Source of the DNA: Reclinomonas americana ATCC 50394
Taxonomy: Eukaryota; Jakobida; Jakobea; Jakobida
Assembly: GCA_048213135.1 (NCBI GenBank)
Contig: PS015010.1
Span: 1,612,001 to 1,676,000 of the forward strand
Direction of reading: 5' to 3'
Length of the DNA stretch: 64,000 nt
Made by a program: the position numbers and the translations under genes
Notes under the pieces: generated by a model
Seen by the model: only the letters and a program-made list of their open reading frames with translations
What the model was told of the DNA's origin: nothing
Databases searched by the model: none
Part shown: in pieces, positions 15,952-25,250 of the stretch
Layout of the letters: each line of letters opens with the position of its first letter
Numbering within the stretch: position 1 is the first letter of the stretch

Positions 15952-17982
15952 ATGCATAAAATTGTTGCGGCTATTGCCTGCACTGCGATCCTGGTTGCCT
16001 CTGCGACGCCAACAATGGCCCAGGGCTCCAGGAAATTCATAGACCCGGCCAATATGGACCTCTCCGTAAAACCAGGTGATAACTTTTACCTGTACGCCAA
16101 TGGCAACTGGCTGAAAAATACCCAGATCCCGGCCTCTAAAACCCGCTGGGGCAGTTTTGATAAACTCACTGAAGAAAGCTCCCAGGCATTGAAAGGGTTG
16201 CTGGAAGATGCCGCCAAAAATCCGGGCAAAGACGCTTCCATGCGCCGCGTGGGGGATTTCTATGCCAGTGCCATGGACAGTGCAGTCATAGAAAAACTGG
16301 GTTACCGGCCCATCAAAAAATACCTGGATGAAATTGAGAAACTGTCTGGCCCCGCCGACGTCGTTAAACACATCAGCTACCTGCGTTCCAATTCCATCAG
16401 TTCCCCGCTCTACTCCATCGGTGTAAGACAGGATGCGAAAAACGTGACCCAATACATCATCGGCATTGGCCAGGGTGGTACTACCCTGCCCGACCGCGAC
16501 TACTACCTGAAAAATGATGCCCGCAGTACTTCCATCAGGAAAGAGTACACCAATTATATGATCAAACTCTTTACCCTTTGCGGATGGGATGAGGCGGAAG
16601 CCTCCAAAAGAGCGGCCACTATTCTTAAAATGGAAACCACCATTGCCGGCGCCCAGATGAGCCGCGTGGAAATGAGGGACCCGGTAAAACTCTACAATAA
16701 ATTTGCCGTTACCACACTCAACACCAAAACGCCCGCCATCAACTGGACCAAAACACTGAAAGACCTGGGTTATGCGGGCCAGCCCGACAGTGTTGTGGTA
16801 AGCAACCCTAAATTCCTCGTGTTCCTTGACTCCATGATTACGGCCACACCGGTAGACGCCTGGAAAGTATACCTGCAATGGGGCATCATTCGTGACGCGG
16901 CGCCATTCCTGAGCAGCGACTTTGTAAACGCCAACTTCAACTACTCCAGGGCCATCAGCGGACAGAAAGAACAAACACCCCGCTGGCAGCGTTCCAGTTC
17001 ACTGATCGATGGACAACTGGGCGACCTGCTGGGGCAACTGTACGTAGACAAATATTTCAAACCCGAGGCCAAACAGAGGATGATCGCCCTCATCAACAAT
17101 ATGACGCAGACTTTCGACGACCGCATCAAGCAACTCGACTGGATGAGTCCTGAAACCAAGGAAAGGGCTTTGCAAAAACTGCATGCCTTTACCAAAAAGA
17201 TCGGTTACCCCGATGTATGGAAAAAATATGAAGGACTGGTGATCAAACGCGACGATTACCTGGGAAATATCAGGCGCTGCAACCAGTGGCAGTACCGCGA
17301 CAATATAGGCAGGCTGGGCAAACCCATCAACAAAACAGAATGGGGGATGACGCCATCTACCGTTAACGCCTATTACAGTGCCAATAAAAACGAGATCGTA
17401 TTCCCCGCCGGTATCCTTCGTTTTCCCTTCTTCGATTTTGAAGCTGATGATGCCGTAAACTATGGTGGAATCGCCGCGGTGATCGGCCATGAAATGACGC
17501 ATGGTTTTGACGATTCCGGAAGACAGTTTGATGCCGACGGTAACCTCAACGACTGGTGGACCAAAGCCGACGCGGAAGAATTTAAAAAACGTGCCGACCG
17601 CGTAGTGGAACAATACAATGGTTATACCGTACTCGACACCCTTCATGTGAATGGTAAACTGACGCTGGGGGAAAACCTGGCCGACCTGGGCGGACTAAGC
17701 ATCGCTTACGAAGCATTCAAAAAAACCAAGCAGGGACAAAGCAACGAACTGATCGATGGCTTTACACCTGATCAGCGTTTCTTCCTGAACTGGGCACAGG
17801 TTTGGCGCAGCAATATTCTGCCTGAAGCTGCCGCACAGCGCATCCTCACCGACTCCCACTCTCCTGGTGTGCACAGGGGTAATGGTCCGCTCACCAATAT
17901 CGACGCCTGGTACAAAGCCTTCAATGTAAAAGAAGGAGATAAAATGTATGTGGCGCCGGAGAAGAGGATTAAAGTTTGGTAG
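15952..17982 (+). CDS. M13 family zinc metallopeptidase (neprilysin/PepO-like)
   Basis: A 676-residue exported endopeptidase. A signal peptide ends near ATPTMAQG (residue 24). Zinc ligands H513 and H517 with catalytic E514 (HEMTH) and the third ligand E574 (ENLADLGG) are intact, as are the substrate-binding NAYYSANKNEIVFPAGIL region and the C-terminal FNVKEGDKMYVAPEKRIKVW, typical of complete M13 enzymes. It cleaves small peptides outside the inner membrane. No lipobox is seen, so it is probably periplasmic. Monocistronic: an AATTACG array and then a strong terminator follow the stop. Confidence 0.94.
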   Translation: MHKIVAAIACTAILVASATPTMAQGSRKFIDPANMDLSVKPGDNFYLYANGNWLKNTQIPASKTRWGSFDKLTEESSQALKGLLEDAAKNPGKDASMRRVGDFYASAMDSAVIEKLGYRPIKKYLDEIEKLSGPADVVKHISYLRSNSISSPLYSIGVRQDAKNVTQYIIGIGQGGTTLPDRDYYLKNDARSTSIRKEYTNYMIKLFTLCGWDEAEASKRAATILKMETTIAGAQMSRVEMRDPVKLYNKFAVTTLNTKTPAINWTKTLKDLGYAGQPDSVVVSNPKFLVFLDSMITATPVDAWKVYLQWGIIRDAAPFLSSDFVNANFNYSRAISGQKEQTPRWQRSSSLIDGQLGDLLGQLYVDKYFKPEAKQRMIALINNMTQTFDDRIKQLDWMSPETKERALQKLHAFTKKIGYPDVWKKYEGLVIKRDDYLGNIRRCNQWQYRDNIGRLGKPINKTEWGMTPSTVNAYYSANKNEIVFPAGILRFPFFDFEADDAVNYGGIAAVIGHEMTHGFDDSGRQFDADGNLNDWWTKADAEEFKKRADRVVEQYNGYTVLDTLHVNGKLTLGENLADLGGLSIAYEAFKKTKQGQSNELIDGFTPDQRFFLNWAQVWRSNILPEAAAQRILTDSHSPGVHRGNGPLTNIDAWYKAFNVKEGDKMYVAPEKRIKVW

Positions 17983-17985
17983 AAG

Positions 17986-18012
17986 TAATTACGAATTGGG
18001 AATTACGAATTC
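17986..18012 (+). repeat. AATTACG array after the M13 peptidase stop
   Basis: TAATTACGAATTGGGAATTACGAATT begins three bases after the TAG stop, ahead of the terminator hairpin. Confidence 0.7.
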
Positions 18013-18022
18013 ATGATACTAA

Positions 18023-18060
18023 AGAGAGGCTTTCGATATGGAAGCCTCTCTTGTTTTTTA
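18023..18060 (+). terminator. Rho-independent terminator of the M13 peptidase gene
   Basis: Perfect 10-bp stem AGAGAGGCTT/AAGCCTCTCT with an eight- to nine-base loop, followed by TGTTTTTTA. Confidence 0.85.
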
Positions 18061-18066
18061 TGGGCG

Positions 18067-18348
18067 CTACTTTTTGAATTGGAGATTTTGTTCCTGCAGC
18101 AGGTTCTTTAGTTTGGGGATGGAGGACGGTCCTATGCCGTGCAGGGATAGTATTTCTTTCTCACTGTATTTTGACAGTTGTTGCAGTGTGGTAATGCCTT
18201 TGCCTTCCAGTGCACGTCTTGCCGGTCCGCTGAGGTTACTCATGAAATTGTCTTTGGGTTTACGCGCTGCTTCACATACCGGACAGGTGGGACAGTCGCT
18301 GCTTTTGTAGTATTGGTGGCCTTTTGGGCAGGTGCGCAGTGTTTTCAT
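18067..18348 (-). CDS. Small zinc-ribbon/RNA polymerase alpha-CTD-like helix-hairpin-helix protein
   Basis: A 93-residue protein. Residues 7-26 have CPKGHQYYKSSDCPTCPVC, a zinc-ribbon-like Cys/His set. Residues 38-90 (NLSGPARRALEGKGITTLQQLSKYSEKEILSLHGIGPSSIPKLKNLLQ) resemble the C-terminal domain of RNA polymerase alpha, a helix-hairpin-helix DNA-binding fold. Stand-alone versions occur across Bacteroidota without known function; DNA binding is a reasonable inference. It is convergent with the M13 peptidase; the terminator between them may serve both. Confidence 0.75.
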   Translation of the reverse strand: MKTLRTCPKGHQYYKSSDCPTCPVCEAARKPKDNFMSNLSGPARRALEGKGITTLQQLSKYSEKEILSLHGIGPSSIPKLKNLLQEQNLQFKK

Positions 18349-18447
18349 ATCGCATTGTTTGCCGTTCTGAAATTAATACAGCTTGTTTGGATTAATGATA
18401 CAAATTCAGGTTTTAGCATAATTTTGATTCGTATTATTAAACTCATC

Positions 18448-18744
18448 ATGACAGAAGAAAAAGACGAAGAAAAGAAAAGTGGTTTTATGCTGTTTACAGA
18501 GATCATGGGCTGGCTGCAGATTGTAGCTTCTCCTCTCCTGCTCGGAGTACTCATCGGTGGCATTGTATACCTCTCCAACCCAACACCAGGGCGCCTCGCT
18601 ATTGGCATCCTTATCTTAGTGACCGGCCTTATTATTGGCATCGGATGGGCCAGTCATGTATGGAAGAAAAGAGGCACCATCAATTTCATCTCCCGCATCG
18701 ACGCCAGCCCGGAATTGGATGAAGAAGAAAAAGAGAAGCCCTGA
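18448..18744 (+). CDS. Small two-helix membrane protein, unknown function
   Basis: A 98-residue protein starting at the ATG at 18448 (TAATTTTG, a TAnnTTTG box, lies at 18419-18426). An acidic/basic N-terminus (TEEKDEEKKSG) precedes two transmembrane segments (about 20-42 and 49-70) and a charged C-terminal tail ending DEEEKEKP. I do not recognise a named family. The longer open frame reaching back to 18178 overlaps the opposing gene and is rejected. The stop TGA is immediately followed by TTTTGAC heptamers. Confidence 0.65.
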   Translation: MTEEKDEEKKSGFMLFTEIMGWLQIVASPLLLGVLIGGIVYLSNPTPGRLAIGILILVTGLIIGIGWASHVWKKRGTINFISRIDASPELDEEEKEKP

Positions 18745-18761
18745 TTTTTGACTTTTGACTT
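18745..18761 (+). repeat. TTTTGAC heptamer pair after the stop at 18744
   Basis: Two 7-base units (TTTTTGAC-TTTTGAC-TT) directly follow the TGA stop and fill the 20-base gap to the convergent gene. Confidence 0.55.
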
Positions 18762-18764
18762 CAC

Positions 18765-19271
18765 CTAAAAATCATACCCCTTCACAAACCTCATCAACTC
18801 CTCCTTCGACGTATAACTGGTGATCTTATTGATCTTCACCCGCAGCAGCTTATTTTCTTTCCTGCATACTATCATCATAAAATTTTTCTCATCAGTATGC
18901 AGCAGCGCCGCGTCGCCCAGGCCTTTGAGGATGGTCTGACCGGGCATATTTTTATTGCTCTCGATGATATTGGTATACGCGTTAATCGCCGCGATAGTGG
19001 TGGTGTAAGATTCCATTATAAAATAGAGGTTGCCGGTTACGCCCTTAACAGGATCAGCCTGCGCAGCCATGTAGGTGCATTTGTACTGGGTGCGTCCGCC
19101 CATTGTTTCAGAGGAACTTTCTTTCAGGATGGCTTTTTGTCCCAGTATTTTTTCCGCATCGGCACGGGAGGGGCAGTACGAAGAAGGCATACTATCACTT
19201 GCAGGTATGCAGGCCATAACCGGACTTACCGCCACGGCAGAGAATAGTATAAGAAAAACGATGGCCTTCAC
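18765..19271 (-). CDS. Exported protein of unknown function
   Basis: A 168-residue precursor with a clear signal peptide (MKAIVFLILFSAVAVSPVMA). The mature part holds four cysteines (CIPASDSMPSSYC near the N-terminus, CTY and VCRK later) that could form disulfides in the periplasm, and a conserved-looking GLGDAALLHTDEKNFMMIV segment similar to small periplasmic sensor/lipoprotein families. I cannot name the family. It is divergent from miaB; the gap holds a two-copy hairpin element. Confidence 0.65.
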   Translation of the reverse strand: MKAIVFLILFSAVAVSPVMACIPASDSMPSSYCPSRADAEKILGQKAILKESSSETMGGRTQYKCTYMAAQADPVKGVTGNLYFIMESYTTTIAAINAYTNIIESNKNMPGQTILKGLGDAALLHTDEKNFMMIVCRKENKLLRVKINKITSYTSKEELMRFVKGYDF

Positions 19272-19283
19272 CGGGTAAAGATA

Positions 19284-19479
19284 ACACCATTGGTAAATTA
19301 TGCCTGAAGTACGTCACCGGGGTCTCACAGGAACCCATCCGCGGTGCAGACAAACCAATGTGAAGACCCCGGCGGAACTATACACCATTGGCAAACTGGG
19401 TCTGAAGTATATCACTTGGGTCTCACAGACGCCCATCCTCAGTGCAGACGACCCAATGTGAAGACCCCGGCGGAACGCT
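19284..19479. repeat. 98-base tandem duplication of a GGGGTCT/AGACCCC hairpin element
   Basis: Two copies offset by 98 bases fill most of the 316-base gap 19272-19587. Each contains GGGTCTCACA, about 30 bases, then TGTGAAGACCCC, which pair with one bulged base, and each ends GACCCCGGCGGAAC. A third, shorter relative is at 54262-54297. The rest of the gap holds octamer-like words (TTCATTCC) leading to the miaB promoter. Confidence 0.75.
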
Positions 19480-19556
19480 ATCCCCTGCACCGTCCCATTT
19501 TTCATTCCTTCATTCCCCCAACTCTGCCATCCTGTCACTTTTCATTCCTTTTTAGT

Positions 19557-19564
19557 TATCTTTG
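19557..19564 (+). promoter_or_regulatory. Putative -7 box of miaB
   Basis: TATCTTTG matches TAnnTTTG, 23 bases before the miaB ATG. No TTG at the expected -33 distance; the upstream DNA is TTCATTCC octamers. Confidence 0.45.
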
Positions 19565-19587
19565 CACTCTTAAAAACGAGCACCTCC

Positions 19588-21006
19588 ATGTTGGACCTGA
19601 AGCAGGACAAGACACACGATGAGAGCCGCCAGGGAGAGGCATTTGCCCCCTTTGCCGTTGACTCCAACACCTATCCCAAGCACTTTTACATTGAGAGCTA
19701 TGGCTGCGCTATGAACTTTGCCGACAGCGAAGTGGTGGCATCCATACTGATTAAGGAAGGCTTTGGCGCCACCCGTGACGTGGAACAGGCCGATCTCATA
19801 TTCGTCAACACCTGCTCCATCCGCGAAAAGGCAGAACAGACCGTACGCAAACGCCTAACCGAATTCCGCCGCCTGAAAAGGGAACGCCCCGGCATGCTCG
19901 TAGGTGTACTGGGCTGCATGGCCGAGCGGTTGAAAGCCAAATTCCTGGAAGAAGAGAAACTCGTGGACATGGTGGTGGGTCCGGATGCTTACCGCACCCT
20001 GCCCGGTCTTATCGAAGAAGCCAGCACGGGACAGAAAGCCGTGAACGTATTGCTCAGCCGTGATGAGACCTATGCCGACATCGCCCCCATCCGCCTCAAC
20101 AGCAATGGCATAACGGCATTCGTAAGTATTATGCGGGGTTGCAACAACATGTGCTCCTTCTGCGTGGTACCCTTCACCCGCGGACGTGAAAGGAGCCGCG
20201 ATGCATATTCAATTGTGGAAGAGTGCAAACAATTATTTGATGAGGGCTACCGTGAAGTAACACTGCTCGGCCAGAATGTAGACAGCTACCACTGGATCAG
20301 CGATACAACAGGCGAAACCGTCACTTTTGCCAAACTGATGGAAAAAGTGGCCCTGCTCTCTCCCCTGCTCCGCGTACGTTTTTCCACCTCGCATCCGAAA
20401 GATATTACAGACGAAGTGCTGTTCACCATGGCGAAATACGAGAACATCTGCAACTACATCCATCTGCCCGTACAAAGCGGCAGCACCCGTGTTTTGCAGA
20501 TGATGAACCGCACCTACAGCCGCGAATGGTACATTGCCAAAGTCAACCGCATCAGGGAAATACTGCCCGACTGCGGACTTTCTACAGATATGATCACCGG
20601 TTTCTGCACCGAAACCGAAGAAGAACACCAGGAATCACTCAGCCTCATGGAATATTGCCACTACGACCTGGCCTATATGTACTTCTATTCCGAAAGGCCC
20701 GGCACACTGGCGGCACGCCGTTTTGCGGATGATATACCACTGGATGTGAAGAAAAGAAGATTGCAGGAGATGATTGACCTCCACCGCCGCCATTCCCTCG
20801 CCAGTATGCAGCGGGAAGTGGGCAAAACATTTAAGGTACTGGTGGAAGGTACTTCCAAAAAAGACGACAACGAATTGTTCGGAAGGAACGATCAGAATAA
20901 AGTAATCGTGTTCCCCAAACGTCATCACCGCAAAGGCGATTATGTGCAGGTGAAAGTGGACCGCTGTACAGCCGGTACACTCCTGGGAACACCCTTAGCA
21001 GATTAA
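19588..21006 (+). CDS. miaB: tRNA-2-methylthio-N6-dimethylallyladenosine synthase MiaB
   Basis: A complete 472-residue radical-SAM methylthiotransferase. The auxiliary-cluster cysteines are C40 (SYGCAMN), C76 (NTCSIRE) and C110 (LGCMAER); the radical-SAM CxxxCxxC is C185/C189/C192 ([10 protein letters not shown]), followed by [12 protein letters not shown], diagnostic of MiaB rather than MtaB or RimO. A C-terminal TRAM domain (about 405-470) binds tRNA. The enzyme adds a methylthio group to i6A37 in tRNAs reading UNN codons. It heads the conserved block with the sigma-54 activator, lptE and secG. Confidence 0.96.
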   Translation: MLDLKQDKTHDESRQGEAFAPFAVDSNTYPKHFYIESYGCAMNFADSEVVASILIKEGFGATRDVEQADLIFVNTCSIREKAEQTVRKRLTEFRRLKRERPGMLVGVLGCMAERLKAKFLEEEKLVDMVVGPDAYRTLPGLIEEASTGQKAVNVLLSRDETYADIAPIRLNSNGITAFVSIMRGCNNMCSFCVVPFTRGRERSRDAYSIVEECKQLFDEGYREVTLLGQNVDSYHWISDTTGETVTFAKLMEKVALLSPLLRVRFSTSHPKDITDEVLFTMAKYENICNYIHLPVQSGSTRVLQMMNRTYSREWYIAKVNRIREILPDCGLSTDMITGFCTETEEEHQESLSLMEYCHYDLAYMYFYSERPGTLAARRFADDIPLDVKKRRLQEMIDLHRRHSLASMQREVGKTFKVLVEGTSKKDDNELFGRNDQNKVIVFPKRHHRKGDYVQVKVDRCTAGTLLGTPLAD

Positions 21007-21035
21007 TAACGGCCCAACAGGCGAACTATTATACA

Positions 21036-22265
21036 ATGGACTTACAACAGATCAAGAACAGGTTTGGCATTATCGGCAACTCATCTGCCCTCAACCACGC
21101 GTTGAATGTAGCGGCACAGGTGGCCAACACCGACCTCAGCGTACTCATCAATGGTGAAAGCGGTGTGGGTAAGGAAGTGTTTTCACAGATCATCCATGCC
21201 CTCAGCGCCCGCAAGCACAACTCCTTTATCGCGGTAAACTGCGGCGCCATACCCGAAGGCACCATCGACTCCGAATTATTCGGCCATGAAAAAGGCTCCT
21301 TCACCGGCGCCGTCGACAGCCGCAAAGGTTATTTCGAAACCGTGAACGGCGGCACCATCTTCCTCGATGAAATTGGCGAAATGCCATTGGGCACACAGGC
21401 CCGCCTGCTGCGTGTACTGGAAGCAGGGGAATACATCCGCGTGGGCAGCAGTAAAGTGCAGAAGACAGATGTACGGGTGATCGCCGCTACCAACAAAGAA
21501 CTCATTGAATATGTACAGGCCGGCAAGTTCCGGGAAGATCTGTACTATCGCCTCAATACCGTACCCATCCGCGTACCGGCCCTCCGCGACCGCAAGGAAG
21601 ACATTCCGCTGCTGTTCCGCAAATTCGTTTCCGATTTCGCAGACCGGTACCGCACCACACCCGTGCAACTGGAAGATGACGCCCGCCAGGTACTCATCAA
21701 TTATACATGGCCGGGAAATGTCCGTGAACTGAAGAACATCGCCGAACAGATATCAGTACTGAGCCAGGACAAACTGATCACCGCCGCGGCATTGCGCAAC
21801 TTCCTGCCTGAACACAACTACTCCCGTATGCCCGTACTGGCAGGCGGCACCGGCAACGTAAGCCAGACCGAATTCGCCAATGAAAGAGAAATACTTTACA
21901 AACTGTTCTTCGACATGAAGAAGGACGTGACCGAACTGAAGAAAATGTTCTTCGACATATTGCAGAACCCTTCCATAGCACAGCATGCGCCGGTATACCA
22001 GGCAGACAGCAATAACCTGAAAGAATATGTGCCCATCGCCCCATCGGTGCAAAGCAACCAACCCATGATCATCCACCACAACGGGGATGACATTCACCAC
22101 CACGAGGATGTGGAAGAATCGCTGAGCATCATGGATAAGGAAAAGGAACTCATCATTAAAGCGCTGAAAAAACACAAAGGCAAACGCAAGGATGCCTCGC
22201 TTGACCTGGGCATCAGCGAAAGAACATTATACCGCAAACTGAAGGAGTACGATATTGAAGAGTAA
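21036..22265 (+). CDS. Sigma-54-dependent AAA+ activator without receiver domain
   Basis: A 409-residue bacterial enhancer-binding protein that starts directly with the AAA+ domain: Walker A GESGVGK at 40-46, the sigma-54-contacting loop as GSFTGA at 87-92 (Ala to Ser in the second position), Walker B TIFLDE at 107-112 and the WPGNVRELKN sensor-II region. A linker with a coiled, acidic/histidine stretch leads to a Fis-type HTH (KDASLDLGISERTLYRKLKEY). With no input domain it must be controlled by abundance or partner proteins. It sits 29 bases after miaB, in an arrangement widely conserved in Bacteroidota. Confidence 0.93.
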   Translation: MDLQQIKNRFGIIGNSSALNHALNVAAQVANTDLSVLINGESGVGKEVFSQIIHALSARKHNSFIAVNCGAIPEGTIDSELFGHEKGSFTGAVDSRKGYFETVNGGTIFLDEIGEMPLGTQARLLRVLEAGEYIRVGSSKVQKTDVRVIAATNKELIEYVQAGKFREDLYYRLNTVPIRVPALRDRKEDIPLLFRKFVSDFADRYRTTPVQLEDDARQVLINYTWPGNVRELKNIAEQISVLSQDKLITAAALRNFLPEHNYSRMPVLAGGTGNVSQTEFANEREILYKLFFDMKKDVTELKKMFFDILQNPSIAQHAPVYQADSNNLKEYVPIAPSVQSNQPMIIHHNGDDIHHHEDVEESLSIMDKEKELIIKALKKHKGKRKDASLDLGISERTLYRKLKEYDIEE

Positions 22266-22316
22266 TTATCTGTGTTTTAACAGCCATTATCCCGATTTCT
22301 GTTTAATTTGCCATTG

Positions 22317-22856
22317 ATGACATCCTTATTTCCATCCCGGTTTTTCCGTTCGCTGAAACATGCAGCTATAGCCTGCCTGCTGGCCTTTACCTGTACTTAC
22401 GCCACCTGTAAGTACGGCTTCCGCGATTCCTCTCCCATTCCCCCGGAGGTTAAGACCTTCCGCGTGAATTACCTGGAGAACAAAGCCCAGTATGTGAATA
22501 CACAACTGAGTCCGCAGCTCACCGAAAAACTCAAACAAAAGATCATCAATACCACCCGGCTGCGCCAGACCAACGACGATGATGCGCATTACGACATCAG
22601 CGGTTATGTATCGCAGTACTACCCCACAACCGTGGGCATCAGCAACGGCCAGGCCAGCGGCAACCGCCTTACCGTGGGTTTTCACCTCGTATTCAAGAAC
22701 AGGTTTGATGAAAAGAAAAACATAGAGGCCGACATCAGCCGTAATTTCGATTTCCCGGCATCGCAAAGCCTGTCACAAGCCGAAGCGGCACTCAATACCG
22801 AGATCATCCGCAACCTCGTGGACGAAATCTTTAATAAAATATTTTCCAACTGGTAG
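22317..22856 (+). CDS. lptE: LptE-like outer-membrane assembly protein
   Basis: A 179-residue exported protein, probably lipid-anchored: hydrophobic leader AAIACLLAFTCTYATC followed by KYGFRDSSPIPPEVKTFRV, the hallmark start of Bacteroidota LptE (DUF4296-unrelated, LPS-assembly LptE family). The -1 residue before the cysteine (T) is unusual for a lipobox, so the acylated cysteine is uncertain. LptE plugs the LptD barrel that inserts lipopolysaccharide. I use the ATG at 22317; a TTG at 22308 in frame would add three residues. It overlaps no neighbour and precedes the gene at 22868 by 11 bases. Confidence 0.85.
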   Translation: MTSLFPSRFFRSLKHAAIACLLAFTCTYATCKYGFRDSSPIPPEVKTFRVNYLENKAQYVNTQLSPQLTEKLKQKIINTTRLRQTNDDDAHYDISGYVSQYYPTTVGISNGQASGNRLTVGFHLVFKNRFDEKKNIEADISRNFDFPASQSLSQAEAALNTEIIRNLVDEIFNKIFSNW

Positions 22857-22867
22857 TCCAACGATCC

Positions 22868-23683
22868 ATGATACCACACTCCGACATATTTGAGGCGCTG
22901 TTCAAAAAACCGGTAACCGACCCCGGCAACCGGCAGATGCTGCAGCAGGTAACAGAAGAACATCCTTACTTCACCGCGGCACAGTTCTTTTTGTTCAGTC
23001 AGGCCGACAAACAATCAGCGGACTACAAAGAACAGGCAGCCCGCACCGCACTACTCTTCAACAACCCATTGTGGCTGCAGTGGCAGCTCACTTACGGCGA
23101 TCATCCCATACCACCATTATCCCGTACGGTAACGGCGCCGGCTGAAGTTCCCGCAGTTGAAGAAGAAACAACCGCATTACCCGAAGCCCCGGTTATGGCA
23201 GAACCGGTAGCTGAAATACAGGAAGAGGCTCCCGCTCCCGCTGAGGAGCGCAGCATACCCGAAGAAACAGAAGAACAGGCTATCGCCGAAGCCCGCGACA
23301 AACAGGGAAGCGAAGAAGAGCCACTGTTCGAACCCATGCACCTGGTGGATTACTTTGCCTCGCAGGGCATCAAACTCAATGAAGAGGCACTGCAAAGCGA
23401 CAAACTGGGCAAACAGCTCCGCAGCTTTACCGACTGGCTCAAAACCATGAAGAAAGTGCATGCCGGTAAACTGCCGGCCACCACAGAGCAGGCCGAAAAA
23501 ATGGTTCAGCATCTTGCGGAAAAAAGCAATATCAACCGGGAAGTGCTGACCGAGGCCATGGCGGAAGTGTTTGTAAAGCAGGGCCGTAACGATAAAGCGC
23601 TGGAATTGTACCAAAAATTAAGTTTGCTCAATCCCTCCAAAAACGCTTACTTTGCAGCCAAAATTGCCGGACTGGGCGGTTAA
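22868..23683 (+). CDS. Conserved helical-repeat protein between lptE and secG
   Basis: A 271-residue soluble protein. The N-terminal ~85 residues are helical (HPYFTAAQFFLFSQA), the middle (about 88-150) is a proline/glutamate-rich low-complexity linker, and the C-terminal ~100 residues include a helix pair ending EVFVKQGRNDKALELYQKLSLLNPSKNAYFAAKI, which reads as a single TPR-like motif. Homologues occur at the same position in many Bacteroidota genomes. Function is unknown; scaffolding of envelope assembly is speculation from its neighbours. Confidence 0.75.
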   Translation: MIPHSDIFEALFKKPVTDPGNRQMLQQVTEEHPYFTAAQFFLFSQADKQSADYKEQAARTALLFNNPLWLQWQLTYGDHPIPPLSRTVTAPAEVPAVEEETTALPEAPVMAEPVAEIQEEAPAPAEERSIPEETEEQAIAEARDKQGSEEEPLFEPMHLVDYFASQGIKLNEEALQSDKLGKQLRSFTDWLKTMKKVHAGKLPATTEQAEKMVQHLAEKSNINREVLTEAMAEVFVKQGRNDKALELYQKLSLLNPSKNAYFAAKIAGLGG

Positions 23684-23725
23684 GCCGCTCTGTTTCAACG
23701 TTAAAAACAAAAACAATAAGATTAT

Positions 23726-24070
23726 ATGCTGATCCTTTTCGCCATTTTAGTGATACTTGCTTCTGTAGTATTGGGCTTTTTCGTTTTGATCCAGAATCCT
23801 AAAGGTGGTGGATTGTCCTCCGGTTTTGGCGGTATCGGTAACCAGTTGATGGGTGTAAAACAAACCACCGACGTACTGGAAAAAGGTACCTGGATGTTTG
23901 CCGCTGTTGTGGGCCTTTTGTGCATCCTGTCGCCTGTTTTCATTCCCAAATCAGGCGGTTCTACACAGAACGATGAACTGATCAAAGGTGTGTCACCACA
24001 GTCACCTAAACAAAACACCACGCAAATGCCGGCTGCACCAACGCAACCCGACACCAACAAAGCCAAATAA
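23726..24070 (+). CDS. secG: Preprotein translocase subunit SecG
   Basis: A 114-residue protein with two transmembrane helices (about 1-20 and 52-72) separated by the conserved QNPKGGGLSSGFGGIGNQLMGVKQT loop, which is the SecG signature. The C-terminal 35 residues are polar and proline-rich, common in this phylum. SecG assists SecYE during SecA-driven export. It ends the miaB-lptE block and is followed by a terminator. Confidence 0.95.
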   Translation: MLILFAILVILASVVLGFFVLIQNPKGGGLSSGFGGIGNQLMGVKQTTDVLEKGTWMFAAVVGLLCILSPVFIPKSGGSTQNDELIKGVSPQSPKQNTTQMPAAPTQPDTNKAK

Positions 24071-24088
24071 TTTTTACAAAATATTTAT

Positions 24089-24119
24089 AACCCCGTCCTT
24101 ATCCGGCGGGGTTTTTTAT
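24089..24119 (+). terminator. Rho-independent terminator after secG
   Basis: Stem AACCCCG/CGGGGTT with an 11-base loop, followed by TTTTATTT. Confidence 0.85.
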
Positions 24120-24151
24120 TTTACTTTGTTCCGCCTCTTCATAATCATTCC

Positions 24152-25183
24152 ATGAAAAAAAAGATCATCACCATCATCATACTCGTCCTCCTGCTCGGAG
24201 GCGGTTTCGCGGCCTGGCAACTGTTTGGCCCTACCGTATCGGCACCCGAAGGACGTTATATCTACATTAAGACAGGCGCTACCTACGATGACGTTAAAAA
24301 AGAACTGCTGGAACAGAAAGTGATCAGCGGCACCTTCTTTTTCGATAAAGTGGCCCGCTATGTCAAATACCCCGCTTCGGTTAAGCCCGGCCGTTACCAG
24401 GTGAAAGGCGGCATGAGCCTCGTGAACCTCGTACGTATGCTCCGCTCCGGCAACCAGGCACCCGTAAAACTGGTGATCATCAAACTGCGCACCCGCGAGG
24501 ACCTGGCCCAGAAGATCGCCGCCAATTTTGAATGCGACTCCGCTTCCGTCATCGCCCTGCTGAACAACCGCGATTCCATGCAACGGTACCACCTCGACAG
24601 CAACACTCTCATGACCGCCGTAATACCCAACACCTACAATATTCTCTGGAACAGCTCCCCTTCCCGCATATTCGCCAAACTCTACAATGAGAGCGAAAAA
24701 TTCTGGAATGAAGAACGCATCCGCAAAGCGGCATCACTCAACCTGCGGCCCGACCAGGTGTATACCCTCGCCAGTATCGTGGAAGAAGAGACCAATGCGC
24801 CGGAAGACAAAGGGAAGATCGCCAGCGTATATATGAACCGCATGGAAACAGGCATGAAGCTGGAAGCCGATCCCACGGTTAAGTTCGCTATGCGTGACTT
24901 CGGGCTGAAACGTATACTCAACGGGCATTTGCAGTACCCGTCGCCTTACAATACCTACCAGCATACCGGTTTGCCGCCCGGCCCCATCTGCACCCCTTCC
25001 ATCAATACCATCGACGCGGTACTGGACGCCCCGCAAACCAACTATATATTTTTTGTGGCCAAACCCGATTTTAAAGGACTGTCCAATTTCGCCTCCACCT
25101 ATGCCGAGCATATGATCTATGCCAAAGCCTACCGCGATGCACTGGACAGTATCATCATCAGGAAGAGGGCCGGCAACCCTTAG
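24152..25183 (+). CDS. mltG: Endolytic peptidoglycan transglycosylase MltG
   Basis: A 343-residue protein with one N-terminal transmembrane helix (about 5-26), a LysM-like region and the YceG catalytic domain. The catalytic glutamate is E211 in LASIVEEETN, followed by the conserved EADPTVKFA and YNTYQHTGLPPGPICTPS segments. MltG cleaves nascent glycan strands at the inner membrane and sets their length. It starts 33 bases after the secG terminator, so probably has its own promoter; the yihY/brkB gene follows by 67 bases. Confidence 0.95.
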   Translation: MKKKIITIIILVLLLGGGFAAWQLFGPTVSAPEGRYIYIKTGATYDDVKKELLEQKVISGTFFFDKVARYVKYPASVKPGRYQVKGGMSLVNLVRMLRSGNQAPVKLVIIKLRTREDLAQKIAANFECDSASVIALLNNRDSMQRYHLDSNTLMTAVIPNTYNILWNSSPSRIFAKLYNESEKFWNEERIRKAASLNLRPDQVYTLASIVEEETNAPEDKGKIASVYMNRMETGMKLEADPTVKFAMRDFGLKRILNGHLQYPSPYNTYQHTGLPPGPICTPSINTIDAVLDAPQTNYIFFVAKPDFKGLSNFASTYAEHMIYAKAYRDALDSIIIRKRAGNP

Positions 25184-25250
25184 CGGCTTCCTATTATGAC
25201 GCATAATGGCTAATTTGTACCATCAACCGTAACAGCAACCATATACAGCA

